A stretch of 64,000 nucleotides of DNA from Neoaquamicrobium microcysteis (GTDB lineage Bacteria; Pseudomonadota; Alphaproteobacteria; Rhizobiales; Rhizobiaceae): contig NZ_VSZS01000067.1 of assembly GCF_008180155.1 (NCBI RefSeq), positions 186,001 through 250,000 of the forward strand, read 5' to 3'. Below are positions 51,544 to 60,535 of this stretch, in pieces; position 1 is the stretch's first letter; each line of letters starts with the position of its first letter. The translations under genes were made by a program, and so were the position numbers. The notes under the pieces are model-generated. The model was not told the DNA's origin and made no database searches. It saw only the letters and a list, made by a program, of their open reading frames with translations.

Positions 51544-52743
51544 ATGCCGAGCCGCCACGATCCCTACAACGCGTTTCTGGACCACTCCGAACAGCCCGTC
51601 ACAAGCGCCGGAAACGGCCCGCTTGCCGGGCTTTCGTTGGCGGTGAAGGACATCTTCGACATCGCCGGGCAGCGAACCGGGTGTGGCAACCCGCAGAAGC
51701 TGGCGGAGGCCCGGCCTGCCGAAGCCACTGCGCCCGCGCTCCAGGCGCTGTTCGATGCGGGCGCGCGATTCGCAGGGCGCACCCAGACCGAGGAACTGGC
51801 TTTTTCGCTGACCGGACAGAATGCGCACTACCCGTTTCCAATCAATCCGGTAGCGCCCGACCGTGTGACCGGGGGCTCGTCCTCCGGTTCGGTCGCAGCG
51901 GCCGCAGGCGGGCTGGCGGACATCGCGACCGGCTCCGACACCGGCGGATCGATCCGCGCGCCGGCAAGCTTCTGCGGGGTTATCGGATTGCGCACGACGC
52001 ATAGGGCGATTTCTCTGGAGGGGGCGATGCCGCTTGCGCCGTCGCTCGACACGTTCGGCTGGTTCGCGAAGGATATCGGCACATATGAGAAGGTGGGCGA
52101 GGTGCTGCTGGGCGCGGCCCGCGGGCGGCTGAAGGCGGGCAATTTGCGAGTGCTTCGCCTGCCGGTGCTGGAGGCATTTCTTCTCGGCGATGCGGAAGCG
52201 CAGGAATATCGCCGTATGGAGGCTGCTGTCGGCGCAATCGTCGGCGCGCCCGCAAATGTCGCCCTGACCCACGAGATCGATGCGCTCTACTGGTGCTTTC
52301 GCAATATACAGGCGCACGAGGCCTGGGCTTCGCACGGCGCGTGGATCGGCGCGGCGGACCGGGGGCTTGGGCCGGGCGTCAAGGAGCGCTTCGCCTTCGG
52401 CTCGACGGTCAGTGCCGAGACCGCGCGGACCGAAACGGCGCGACGGCAGGCCTTCCTCGAAGAGCTGACCGCGCGTCTGGGGGACGACGGCGTATTCGTC
52501 ATGCCGACGGTGCCGAGCGCCGCGCCTTTCAAGGATGCATCGTTCGACGACATCCAGACCTATCGCGAGGCGGCGCTGCGGCTGTTGTGCCTGTCCGGCC
52601 TTGCAGGCCTGCCGCAGATCACTTTGCCGCTAGGCACCGTCCACGGCGCGCCGTTCGGCATTTCGCTGCTGGGGCCGGCAGGCTCCGACATGGACCTGAT
52701 CCACCTCGGGCGCACGATCCTGGAAGCAGAAGGGAAAGCCTGA
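51544..52743 (+). CDS. Amidase signature family enzyme
   Basis: A 399-residue amidase. The Ser-cisSer-Lys triad is visible: Lys in LAVKDIFDIAG, cis-Ser in GGSSSGSVAAA, and the nucleophile Ser in GSDTGGSIRAPAS. No signal peptide is seen, so it is cytoplasmic. It resembles plant-type AMI1/indoleacetamide-hydrolase-like amidases, but the substrate cannot be read from sequence. It is two bases upstream of a LysR gene and probably co-transcribed. Confidence 0.9.
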   Translation: MPSRHDPYNAFLDHSEQPVTSAGNGPLAGLSLAVKDIFDIAGQRTGCGNPQKLAEARPAEATAPALQALFDAGARFAGRTQTEELAFSLTGQNAHYPFPINPVAPDRVTGGSSSGSVAAAAGGLADIATGSDTGGSIRAPASFCGVIGLRTTHRAISLEGAMPLAPSLDTFGWFAKDIGTYEKVGEVLLGAARGRLKAGNLRVLRLPVLEAFLLGDAEAQEYRRMEAAVGAIVGAPANVALTHEIDALYWCFRNIQAHEAWASHGAWIGAADRGLGPGVKERFAFGSTVSAETARTETARRQAFLEELTARLGDDGVFVMPTVPSAAPFKDASFDDIQTYREAALRLLCLSGLAGLPQITLPLGTVHGAPFGISLLGPAGSDMDLIHLGRTILEAEGKA

Positions 52744-52745
52744 CC

Positions 52746-53645
52746 ATGGACACGCTGACGCGGATGCGCGCATTCATCGACGTTGTCGAAGCCGAGGGTT
52801 TCTCCGCCGCAGCGCGAAAGATCGGACGGTCGAAGGCGCTTCTATCCAAATATGTGCGCGAGCTGGAAGACGAGCTTGGCGCACTGCTGCTCAACCGCAC
52901 GACGCGCCAGTTCTCGCTGACGGAGACCGGCCACACCTATTTCAAGCGCGCGTCCGAGATCGTGCGCGAGATAGACAGCCTTGCCGACACGGTGCGTGAT
53001 TCGGCTGGCGACGTGCGCGGGCGCATCAAGATCACCGCACCGCGCACCTTCTCCGACGCGCCCATCGGCCTGTCGCTGATCGACTTCGCCAAGGCGCATC
53101 CGGACATCGTGCTCGACATCCACCTCGACGACCGCTTCGTCGATCTGGTCGAGGAAGGCTACGACCTCGCCATCCGCATCACGCGGCTGGAAGATTCCTC
53201 GATGATCGCGCGCCGGCTTTCGCCATTCTCGCTCAAGATTTGCGCAGCACCCGCCTTTATCGAAAAGCACGGGATGCCGGAAAAGCCGCAGGATCTGGCG
53301 CGCATGCCCTGCATTATCGACACCAACGGACGCTGGCTTTCCAACTGGCCCTTCATGCGCGAAAACGGCGAGATGTTCTCGGTCGCCGTCTCCGGCCCGA
53401 TCGAGGCGAACAGCCCGCTGACCACCCGGGCCGCCGCCGTTGCCGAACTGGGCTTTGCGCCGTTGCCGGACTTCATCGCCCAGCCGGCGCTCGACAGCGG
53501 CCAGCTTGTCTCTGTGCTGGACGACTGGGTGCCACGCGGCGGCGGCATCTTCGCCGTCTATCCGCACAGGCGCTACCTGCCGGCCAAGATCAGGGTGTTC
53601 GTAGACTTCCTCGTCCAGTGGTTCAAGCTGCGCGAGGGCGAGTGA
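52746..53645 (+). CDS. LysR family transcriptional regulator
   Basis: A 299-residue LysR protein: N-terminal helix-turn-helix (AEGFSAAARKIGRSKALLSK, then YVRELEDELGALLLNRTTRQ) and a C-terminal effector domain. It belongs to the subgroup with VRGRIKITAPRTFSD. The ATG at 52746 lies 2 bases after the amidase stop. Co-transcription with its possible target is unusual for LysR genes, which are commonly divergent. The effector is unknown. Confidence 0.93.
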   Translation: MDTLTRMRAFIDVVEAEGFSAAARKIGRSKALLSKYVRELEDELGALLLNRTTRQFSLTETGHTYFKRASEIVREIDSLADTVRDSAGDVRGRIKITAPRTFSDAPIGLSLIDFAKAHPDIVLDIHLDDRFVDLVEEGYDLAIRITRLEDSSMIARRLSPFSLKICAAPAFIEKHGMPEKPQDLARMPCIIDTNGRWLSNWPFMRENGEMFSVAVSGPIEANSPLTTRAAAVAELGFAPLPDFIAQPALDSGQLVSVLDDWVPRGGGIFAVYPHRRYLPAKIRVFVDFLVQWFKLREGE

Positions 53646-53671
53646 GCCGTTCGCGCAAAACGGGGCGTCGA

Positions 53672-54403
53672 ATGTCCCATTTTCGCCCCCTTTGTGCGGA
53701 TGCTCGGGCGCGCATCGAAAAGGGACGGGCGACCTTGAGGCGAATCACCAGACGCGGACTGATCGCGGCCACCGCTGTCGCAGGCTGCCTTGTCGGCGCA
53801 GCGCCCGCTATGGCGCATCCGCACGTCTTTGCCGAGGCCAATCTGGAAGTCGCACTCGACGATGGCGGGATGGTCGTAGCCCTTCGCCACGTCTGGCGGT
53901 TCGACGACCTGTTTTCCAGCACCGTGCTGCTGGAGTTCGACAAGAACGCCGACCTCGTGCTGGACAATGCCGAACTGGAGGACGTCGGCGCGGTGATCCA
54001 TGAATCGCTGGCCGAGTTCGACTATTTCCAGTTCGTCACGGCAAAGGGGCGCGACGTGAAGATGCAGGCGCCCGAACGCATCATGGCGAATTTCGAGGAC
54101 AACCAGCTCATCATCCTTTTCGAGTCCCGCCCGGTGGAGCCGCTGAAGCTCGACGGCACCGTCGATTTCGGCGTATACGACCCGACCTTCTACACCGCCA
54201 TCGACTTCTACGACGACAAGAGCCTCGTGGTCGCGGACCTGCCGCAGGGATGTACCCGCGCCGTCGTGCGCCCGGACCCCGACGAGGCGATAGCCATGAA
54301 CCAGCAATCGCTCACCGACGCCTTCTTCAACGACCCGACGGGCGTCGACTACTCGAAGCTCTTCGCCACGAGACTCGAGCTCAACTGCACCGGACAGGGT
54401 TGA
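53672..54403 (+). CDS. DUF1007 family secreted protein
   Basis: A protein of about 243 residues with a twin-arginine-like N terminus (RRITRRGLIAATAVAGCLVG) and cleavage near AMAHPH. The mature part begins HPHVFAEANLEV, the DUF1007 hallmark, in which histidines could bind metal. DUF1007 genes commonly precede a NicO-family transporter, as here with only 2 bases between. The start may be ATG 53672 or TTG 53735. A periplasmic metal-binding role is inference. Confidence 0.85.
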   Translation: MSHFRPLCADARARIEKGRATLRRITRRGLIAATAVAGCLVGAAPAMAHPHVFAEANLEVALDDGGMVVALRHVWRFDDLFSSTVLLEFDKNADLVLDNAELEDVGAVIHESLAEFDYFQFVTAKGRDVKMQAPERIMANFEDNQLIILFESRPVEPLKLDGTVDFGVYDPTFYTAIDFYDDKSLVVADLPQGCTRAVVRPDPDEAIAMNQQSLTDAFFNDPTGVDYSKLFATRLELNCTGQG

Positions 54404-54405
54404 CC

Positions 54406-55470
54406 GTGAAGAAGACCGCCACCCGCATCGTTTTCGCGCTGCTCGCGCTGACGTTCCTGCTCACGCATTTCGTCGGCCACGGCCACGCCCAGAGCTCGCT
54501 AGGCATCGGCACGAACGAGGCGACGCTGCCCTCGACCGGGCTGTTTGCAGGCGTCCTGAACTGGATCAACGTCCAGCAACAGGGTTTTTACCGCTCGCTG
54601 ACGGGCGCGCTGCGAACCATGCGCGACGGCGGGGGCGGCACATGGCTTCTGGTGGGCCTGTCCTTCGCGTACGGGGTCTTTCATGCCGCCGGCCCCGGCC
54701 ACGGCAAGGCTGTCATCTCATCCTACATGCTGGCCAACGAGGTGGCACTGCGCCGCGGCGTGATGCTCTCCTTCGTTTCGGCGATGCTGCAGGGCGTCAC
54801 GGCCATCCTCATCATGAGCGCGGTGTTTCTGGTGCTGCGCGGAACCTCCGTTTCCATGACGGATGCGACCCGCTTTCTGGAGATCGCCAGCTACGTGCTG
54901 GTGATGGGCTTCGGCGCCTGGCTGCTGTGGCGCAAGGCGGGCCCACCGCTGCGCAGGCTTCTGGTCGGGGCGCCGGCGCACAGCCTGTCGTCCGCCGTGT
55001 CGCCCCATCACCATCACGACCATGCGCACCACCATCACCAGCACGACGATCATCATCACGATCATGCGCATCACCACCACCATGATGGCGAAGTCTGCTC
55101 GACCTGCGGCCATGCCCATGCTCCAGACCCGAAGCTGATTTCCGGCGACCGTTTCGACTGGAAGACTGCGTGGGCGGCCATCGTCGCAGTTGGCCTGCGG
55201 CCCTGCACCGGCGCGCTGATCGTGCTGTCGTTCGCCTTCCTGAACGGCCTTTGGGCCGGCGGCGTGCTTTCCGTGTTCGCCATGGCGCTTGGAACCGCGA
55301 TCACGGTCTCGGCCCTTGCCATCATGGCGGTGACGGCCAAAAACTGGGCTGTCGCCTTCGCTGGCGATGGACGGGCCGGCAACCGCGTTCACACCACCAT
55401 CGAAATCGCCGGCGCGGCCTTCGTGTTCCTGCTCGGCGCGGTGCTGCTGACGGCTGCCCTGTCAGTCTGA
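54406..55470 (+). CDS. NicO/RcnA-type nickel-cobalt (or zinc) transporter
   Basis: A 354-residue membrane protein with about six helices after an N-terminal signal-like segment. Motif GVFHAAGPGHGKAVISSYML is typical of the NicO family, as is GLRPCTGALIVL. Between helices is a long histidine-rich loop (about 202-230: runs such as HHHHDHAHHHH) followed by CSTCGHAHA, a metal-sensing or buffering stretch. It is coupled to DUF1007. The direction is probably export, but the metal is uncertain. Confidence 0.9.
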   Translation: MKKTATRIVFALLALTFLLTHFVGHGHAQSSLGIGTNEATLPSTGLFAGVLNWINVQQQGFYRSLTGALRTMRDGGGGTWLLVGLSFAYGVFHAAGPGHGKAVISSYMLANEVALRRGVMLSFVSAMLQGVTAILIMSAVFLVLRGTSVSMTDATRFLEIASYVLVMGFGAWLLWRKAGPPLRRLLVGAPAHSLSSAVSPHHHHDHAHHHHQHDDHHHDHAHHHHHDGEVCSTCGHAHAPDPKLISGDRFDWKTAWAAIVAVGLRPCTGALIVLSFAFLNGLWAGGVLSVFAMALGTAITVSALAIMAVTAKNWAVAFAGDGRAGNRVHTTIEIAGAAFVFLLGAVLLTAALSV

Positions 55471-56427
55471 CAGCTCATCCTCGATATGCGCACGGACGAT
55501 GTCGTCGAAGCTGGCTTCGGCGGTGAAGCCCAGTTCACGCGCACGCCTGGCCTCGAAACGCGTGGGCCAGTTCTTGACCAGCGCCCAGATCGCATCGTCA
55601 TGCTCCTCGCGGATGAGCGCGACGGCATCGCTGCCCGCCACGCGCTGCAGCGCCTCGATCTGCTCGCCGACGGTGACCGCGACACCCGGCAGCGTGATGT
55701 TGCGACGCGGGCCGACAGCAGCGCCATCCAGCGTGGCAGCATGCATGAGAAAGCCTACGGCCGAGCGCGGGCTGGCATGGGTGTGCATCACGTCGCGCGG
55801 GACCGGCAGCACGGCCGGCTGCCCTGCAAGCGGCTCGCGGATGATGTTGGAAAAGAAGCCCGACGCCGCCTTGTTGGGCTTGCCCGGCCTGACGCAGATG
55901 GTGGGAAACCGCAGGCCGATGCCGTCGAAATAGCCACGCCGCGTGTAATCGGTCAGAAGCGCTTCCGACATCAACTTCTGCGTGCCGTATGACGTTAGCG
56001 GCACGGTGTGGAAATCGTCGGGGATCACGTCGGGATACGGCCCGCCATAGACGGCGATGGACGAGGTGAACACCACGCGCGGCGCGTACTCCGCTTCGCG
56101 GATCGCATCGAACAGGGCGCGCGTGCCGTCGAGGTTGACGCGGTAGCCGAGTTCGAGATTGGCTTCCGCTTCGCCGGAGACCACGCCCGCCAGGTGGAAG
56201 ATCAGGTCCGGCCTCTGCGCCACCAGTGCAGCCGAAGCGCCCACATCCGAAAGGTCGCCGACATGGACCGCGACGTGAATCTTGGGCGAGGAGACCGCGT
56301 CGAAAGGCACGACGTCGTGGAGGTCGAGCGCAGCGATGGCCCTTCCGCCGACGGCTCCTTCCTCCATCAGCTGACGGGTCAGTTTGCGCCCGACCATGCC
56401 GGCAGCGCCCGTGACGAGTATCCTCAT
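55462..56427 (-). CDS. denD: D-erythronate dehydrogenase-like epimerase/dehydratase family protein
   Basis: A 321-residue extended SDR. The NAD-binding motif TGAAGMVGRKL is at the N terminus, SSIAVYG and YGTQK give the catalytic Ser-Tyr-Lys, and VRPGKPNKAASGFFSNIIRE resembles DenD of four-carbon acid sugar pathways. GGGAGG lies before ATG 56427. It is the third gene of an operon after an SDR and a tiny membrane protein. It overlaps the convergent NicO gene by nine bases. Partners DenA/DtnK are not in the window, so the role is tentative. Confidence 0.8.
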   Translation of the reverse strand: MRILVTGAAGMVGRKLTRQLMEEGAVGGRAIAALDLHDVVPFDAVSSPKIHVAVHVGDLSDVGASAALVAQRPDLIFHLAGVVSGEAEANLELGYRVNLDGTRALFDAIREAEYAPRVVFTSSIAVYGGPYPDVIPDDFHTVPLTSYGTQKLMSEALLTDYTRRGYFDGIGLRFPTICVRPGKPNKAASGFFSNIIREPLAGQPAVLPVPRDVMHTHASPRSAVGFLMHAATLDGAAVGPRRNITLPGVAVTVGEQIEALQRVAGSDAVALIREEHDDAIWALVKNWPTRFEARRARELGFTAEASFDDIVRAHIEDELSD

Positions 56428-56428
56428 G

Positions 56429-56635
56429 TCAATCCTCCCGATCGCGACGACTGCGCCCGCGCAGCCAGAACACTCCAAAAAAGGCCGCGACGAACAGCAC
56501 GGCCATGATGCCCCCGACAACGGGCGAGGATTCGCCCACCGCCAGCATCAGCGTGGGCATGTAGAAGGCCACGAGGCCGAAGCCGAACAGGATGATGGCT
56601 GCGGCGATCGCAGAGTTGCGCGTGTTGCGGTCCAT
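56429..56635 (-). CDS. Small two-helix membrane protein
   Basis: A 68-residue protein with two hydrophobic helices (about 8-29 and 37-57) and a positively charged tail. Its ATG shares one base with the stop of the upstream SDR gene (TGATG), and its stop is one base before the denD-like start. This tight packing argues that it is real. Function unknown. Confidence 0.7.
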   Translation of the reverse strand: MDRNTRNSAIAAAIILFGFGLVAFYMPTLMLAVGESSPVVGGIMAVLFVAAFFGVFWLRGRSRRDRED

Positions 56636-57393
56636 CAGTTGGTCAACCCGCCGTCGACGGGAATGGCGGTGCCCGTGGTGAAGGCCGCTTCGTCGCCCGC
56701 CAGATAGACCGCAAGTGCGGCGATCTCGGATGCCTCGCCGACGCGCCCCATGGGCTGGCGTGCGACGAACAGTTCGAGCGCCTTGTCCTTGCCGCCCATC
56801 GACCTGCCAAGTTCCTCCACCCGCTCCTCCCATGAAGGCGAGCGCACGGTACCGGGGCAGATGGCGTTGCAGCGCACGCCCCTGGTCACGAAATCCATCG
56901 CCACCGCCTTGGTCAGGCCAATGACGGCAGCCTTGGACGCCCCATAGGCGTAGCGGTTGGCGACCGCCTTCATCGATGAGGCGCATGAAGACATGTTGAT
57001 GATCGAGGTCGTCGCACCGGTCTCGGCCGCCCGCTCGAGCATGCCGGGCAGAAAGGCGCGGATGGTGCGGTGCATGGCCTTGGCGTTGAGGTCGAAGGAG
57101 AAATCCCAGGCCTTGTCGTCGCACTCCAGCACCGTGCCATGATGCACGTAGCCGGCGACGTTGACGAGAATGTCGATCTTGCCGATCTTGGCCGCGTAGG
57201 CGTCCACGGCGCGCGTGGACAGGACGTCGAGCTTCCCCTTCTTCGCCCTCGCCAGTCCTTCGAGCTTGGAGCGGTCCACATCGGTCGCGTGTACGGTCGC
57301 GCCTTCCTTGACGAAGGCCTCCGCGATGGCGCGTCCGATGCCCTGCCCTGCCGCGGTCACCACCGCGACCTTGCCTTTCAGTCTTCCAGCCAT
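56635..57393 (-). CDS. SDR oxidoreductase, BDH2/ketodeoxyfuconate dehydrogenase-like
   Basis: A 252-residue classical SDR. It has TAAGQGIGRAIAEAF (cofactor), NVAGYVHHGTVLECDDKAWD, NMSSCASS, and the catalytic YGASK. ATDVDRSKL after the second strand suggests NAD as cofactor. The sequence is close to the BDH2/DHRS6 type, which includes 2-keto-3-deoxy-L-fuconate dehydrogenases. Together with the denD-like gene this points to sugar-acid oxidation. Confidence 0.88.
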   Translation of the reverse strand: MAGRLKGKVAVVTAAGQGIGRAIAEAFVKEGATVHATDVDRSKLEGLARAKKGKLDVLSTRAVDAYAAKIGKIDILVNVAGYVHHGTVLECDDKAWDFSFDLNAKAMHRTIRAFLPGMLERAAETGATTSIINMSSCASSMKAVANRYAYGASKAAVIGLTKAVAMDFVTRGVRCNAICPGTVRSPSWEERVEELGRSMGGKDKALELFVARQPMGRVGEASEIAALAVYLAGDEAAFTTGTAIPVDGGLTN

Positions 57394-57474
57394 GCGATGC
57401 GTTCTCCCTGGAGCATGTTGCAGACGGGTGGAAACACCCGGCGTCGCATACATGCGGCTAAACCAACAAGTTGG

Positions 57475-57521
57475 ACCATGATGTCGTTCGAAAACCGGTT
57501 CCCACTTTTCGGCATCATGGT
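57475..57521. repeat. Short palindromic intergenic repeat of rhizobial type, copy 1
   Basis: ACCATGATG and CATCATGGT form 9-bp outer arms, with CCGGTTCCCACTTTTCGG inside. This pattern is common between genes in Rhizobiales genomes. It abuts the stop of the metal exporter gene and could act as a hairpin terminator. Confidence 0.75.
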
Positions 57522-58466
57522 CTAGTGCAGGTGTGCGTGAGGCCGGCCGTCGGCGCAATGGCCGAATTCCGGCTCGACGGTGACATGCTCGATGCGATGC
57601 ACCTTGGCCATGCGCAGCTTGATGTCGCAGATCGCTGCATGCGCATCCGCGCCGTCACGCAGGCAGGCGTGCAGCGTCGCCATGTTGCGCGCGCCGTCCA
57701 GCGACCAGACATGCATGTGATGAACGCCGACGACGCCTTCGATGTTCTTCTCGATATCGCGGGCGATGTTGTCGCGGTCGAGGCCGTGCGGCGCGCCTTC
57801 GAGCAACATGTGGCCGGCCTCGCGCACAAGCGTCCACGCGCTGCGGAAGAGCAGCAGCGCGACCAGCGCCGAAAGCATCGGGTCGATCGGATACCAGCCC
57901 GTGAGCAGGATGATGACCGCCGCCGCGATGGCAGCCACCGAGCCCAGCAGGTCGCCCACGACATGCAGGATAGCGCCGCGCATGTTGAGGCTCTCGCGGT
58001 CGCCGCCATGCAGCACGAAGAACGCGCCGATGTTCACCAGCAGCCCCAGCACCGCGATGGCCAGCATAGGGCCGCCGAGGATGGGCGAAGGTTCGGCCAT
58101 CCGGTGCCACGCCTCGTAGACGATCCACATGCCGATGGCGAAGATGGTGAGGCCGTTGGTGTAGGCCACCAGCGTCTTGACCCGGTCGAAGCCGTAGGTC
58201 AGCCGCGAGGTGGCCGCGCGGCCGGCAAGGTGGAACGCGTACCACGCCAGAACGAGCGCCACCGTGTCAGACAGCATGTGGCCGGCATCGGCCAGCAGCG
58301 CCAGCGATCCCGTCAGCAGCCCACCGACGGCCTCTGCGATCATGAAGCCGCCCGTCAGGCAGGCGGCGATGAGAACGCGCGTCTTGTCGCTCGTGCCGTG
58401 GGCATGGCCATGCCCCCCGTGCGAGTGACCGTGGCTGGAATGGTCGTGCGCGTGACCGTGCGCCAT
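57522..58466 (-). CDS. Cation diffusion facilitator (CDF) metal exporter
   Basis: A 314-residue CDF transporter with six membrane helices and a C-terminal cytoplasmic domain. A His-rich N terminus (MAHGHAHDHSSHGHSHGGHG) precedes helix 1. The zinc site residues are seen in LLADAGHMLSDTVAL (HxxxD) and ILHVVGDLLGS (HxxxD), so zinc, cobalt or cadmium export by proton antiport is likely. GAGG eight bases before ATG 58466 sets the start. It lies 10 bases after an acetyltransferase gene. Confidence 0.93.
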   Translation of the reverse strand: MAHGHAHDHSSHGHSHGGHGHAHGTSDKTRVLIAACLTGGFMIAEAVGGLLTGSLALLADAGHMLSDTVALVLAWYAFHLAGRAATSRLTYGFDRVKTLVAYTNGLTIFAIGMWIVYEAWHRMAEPSPILGGPMLAIAVLGLLVNIGAFFVLHGGDRESLNMRGAILHVVGDLLGSVAAIAAAVIILLTGWYPIDPMLSALVALLLFRSAWTLVREAGHMLLEGAPHGLDRDNIARDIEKNIEGVVGVHHMHVWSLDGARNMATLHACLRDGADAHAAICDIKLRMAKVHRIEHVTVEPEFGHCADGRPHAHLH

Positions 58467-58476
58467 TGCGACGTCC

Positions 58477-59160
58477 TCAATTGCCGAGGCTGGCTCGAAT
58501 CTCGCCCAGCCGCCTGTTCTGGCGACCTTCACTATCGAAATTTTGCGGATCAAGCCACTCCTCGAAGGCGCGGCGGATCGTCGGCCAGTCCTTGTCGATC
58601 ATGGCGAACCACGCCGTGTCTCGATTCCTGCCCTTCACGACGAGATGCTGGCGGAAGATGCCCTCGAAGTCGAAGCCGAAGCGAAGCGCCGCCTGTCGCG
58701 ACGGATGGTTCTCGGCATTGCACTTCCACTCGAACCGTCGATAGCCGAGATCGTCGAAGGCATGGCGCGCGAACAGGAACAGCGCCTCGGTCGCAGCCGG
58801 CTTGCGGGCCACGGGATCGTTCCACAGTATGTTGCCGATCTCGATGACGCCATTGGCGGTGTCGATGCGCATGAAGCTCTGCCTGCCCGCGATCCGGCCG
58901 CTCTGCCTGTCGATGACCGTGAAATAGAACGGGTCGGTGCTCGCGGCGGCCTTGTCCAGCCACGGCTGGAACGCTGCCCAGTCCTGCGGCGCTTCGTCGT
59001 AGAGCCAGCGGAAGCGCTGGTCGCGATCTTCCGTCGCGACGGCGGCAAAAAGACCATCGCCGTGACACGCGATGTCCATCGGCTCCAGCCTCACATAGCG
59101 CCCTTCGAGCGGGCTACGGGCAGGCCGTTCGCGCGGCGTCCAGTTGCTGAGATCTTCCAT
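58477..59160 (-). CDS. GNAT acetyltransferase, RimJ/RimL-like
   Basis: A 227-residue GNAT protein (Acetyltransf_3 type) with EGRYVRLEPMD near the N terminus, GNILWNDPVARKPAATEAL at the acetyl-CoA region, and YRRFEWKCNAENHPSRQAAL. Such enzymes acetylate protein N termini or small molecules; the target is unknown. Confidence 0.9.
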   Translation of the reverse strand: MEDLSNWTPRERPARSPLEGRYVRLEPMDIACHGDGLFAAVATEDRDQRFRWLYDEAPQDWAAFQPWLDKAAASTDPFYFTVIDRQSGRIAGRQSFMRIDTANGVIEIGNILWNDPVARKPAATEALFLFARHAFDDLGYRRFEWKCNAENHPSRQAALRFGFDFEGIFRQHLVVKGRNRDTAWFAMIDKDWPTIRRAFEEWLDPQNFDSEGRQNRRLGEIRASLGN

Positions 59161-59242
59161 CGGGGCCCTGCACGATTGACAAACCGGCGACGACGCTCAC
59201 AAGAACACCCTGCCGGGACAAGAACCAGGGAGGGTAGCCCGA

Positions 59243-60427
59243 ATGCTCCAAACCATCGACGCCTTCGATCGCATCGGCGAGGAAAACGCATTCGCGGTGC
59301 TGGCGCGCGCTACCGCGCTGGCCCAGTCGGGCAAGGACATCATCAATCTCGGCATCGGGCAGCCGGACTTCCGCACGCCGGAGCACATCGTCGACGCCGC
59401 CATCAAGGCGTTGCGCGACGGCCACCACGGCTACACCCCGGCGACCGGCCTGCTCGCCACGCGCGAGGCGGTCGCACGCCGCACGCTGACGACGACGGGC
59501 GTCGAGGTGTCGCCGGAAAACGTGATGATCATGCCCGGCGGCAAGCCGACCATGTTCGCCGCCATCCTGATGTTCGGCGCGCCCGGCACGGAAGTCCTCT
59601 ATCCCGATCCCGGATTTCCCATCTACCGGTCGATGATCGAGTTCACCGGCGCCAAGCCGGTACCCGTACCAATTCGGGAAGAAAACGGCTTTGCGTTCTC
59701 GGCAGACGAAACCCTGTCGCTCATCACGCCGAAGACGCGGCTGCTCATCCTCAACTCGCCGGCAAATCCCACCGGCGGTGTGACGCCGCGTGCCGAGATC
59801 GAGAAACTGGTCAAGGGCCTCGCGGCGCATCCGCACGTCGCGATCATGTCGGACGAGATTTACGACGTGATGACCTATGACGGCGAGGAGCACGTCTCGC
59901 TTCTCACCTTCCCCGAAATCCGCGAGCGGCTGATCGTGCTGAACGGCTGGTCGAAGACCTGGGCGATGACTGGGTGGCGGATGGGTTGGTCTATATGGCC
60001 CAACTCTCCCGAGAGCGGCCGCCTGTACGACAAGGTGCGCAAGCTGGCTGTCAATTGCTGGTCTTGCGTCAATGCGCCGAGCCAGTTTGCAGGCATCGCC
60101 GCCATCGACGGCCCGCAGGACGAGGTGGAGAAGATGCTGCGCGCCTTCGACCGCCGCCGCAAGGTCGTGGTCGAGGGTCTGAACGGGCTTGAAGGCTTTT
60201 CCTGCATCACGCCGAAGGGCGCATTCTATGCGTTCCCCAACATTGCGGCCACCGGCAGGCCAGCCAAGGCTTTCGCCTCCGCTCTGCTTGAAGAGGCAGG
60301 CGTCGCGCTTATCGGCGGGCCGGATTTCGGCGTGCTGGGCGAAGGCTATCTGCGCCTGTCGTATGCCAACTCGGAAGAAAACATCCTTCGCGCCATCGAG
60401 CGGATAGCGGCCTTCCTCGGCCGCTGA
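59243..60427 (+). CDS. Class I/II aminotransferase, aspartate aminotransferase-like
   Basis: A 394-residue PLP enzyme. The Schiff-base lysine is in NGWSKTWAMTGWRMGW. INLGIGQPDFRTPEHIVDAA and NSPANPTGGV are the family signatures. The substrate is probably a dicarboxylic or aromatic amino acid, not resolvable here. A GGGAGG site precedes the ATG. Confidence 0.92.
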   Translation: MLQTIDAFDRIGEENAFAVLARATALAQSGKDIINLGIGQPDFRTPEHIVDAAIKALRDGHHGYTPATGLLATREAVARRTLTTTGVEVSPENVMIMPGGKPTMFAAILMFGAPGTEVLYPDPGFPIYRSMIEFTGAKPVPVPIREENGFAFSADETLSLITPKTRLLILNSPANPTGGVTPRAEIEKLVKGLAAHPHVAIMSDEIYDVMTYDGEEHVSLLTFPEIRERLIVLNGWSKTWAMTGWRMGWSIWPNSPESGRLYDKVRKLAVNCWSCVNAPSQFAGIAAIDGPQDEVEKMLRAFDRRRKVVVEGLNGLEGFSCITPKGAFYAFPNIAATGRPAKAFASALLEEAGVALIGGPDFGVLGEGYLRLSYANSEENILRAIERIAAFLGR

Positions 60428-60432
60428 TTAAA

Positions 60433-60535
60433 GCATGTCTCCCGACAGTGGGAACCGGTTTCGGGACAAGGACATGCGTCCAAACAAGTAGCTAAAGTGC
60501 ATGGCGCGAATCTCAAAGATCGCGAAGCACTTTAG
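60433..60535. repeat. Palindromic intergenic repeats of rhizobial type, copy 2
   Basis: Two consecutive hairpins. At 60433-60477, GCATGTC/GACATGC arms enclose CAGTGGGAACCGGTTTCGGG, sharing the GTGGGAACCGGTTT core with the 57475 repeat in inverted orientation. At 60492-60535, CTAAAGTGC/GCACTTTAG arms enclose GCGCGAATCTCAAAGATCGC. They fill the space between convergent genes and the second overlaps the transporter stop codon. Confidence 0.75.
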
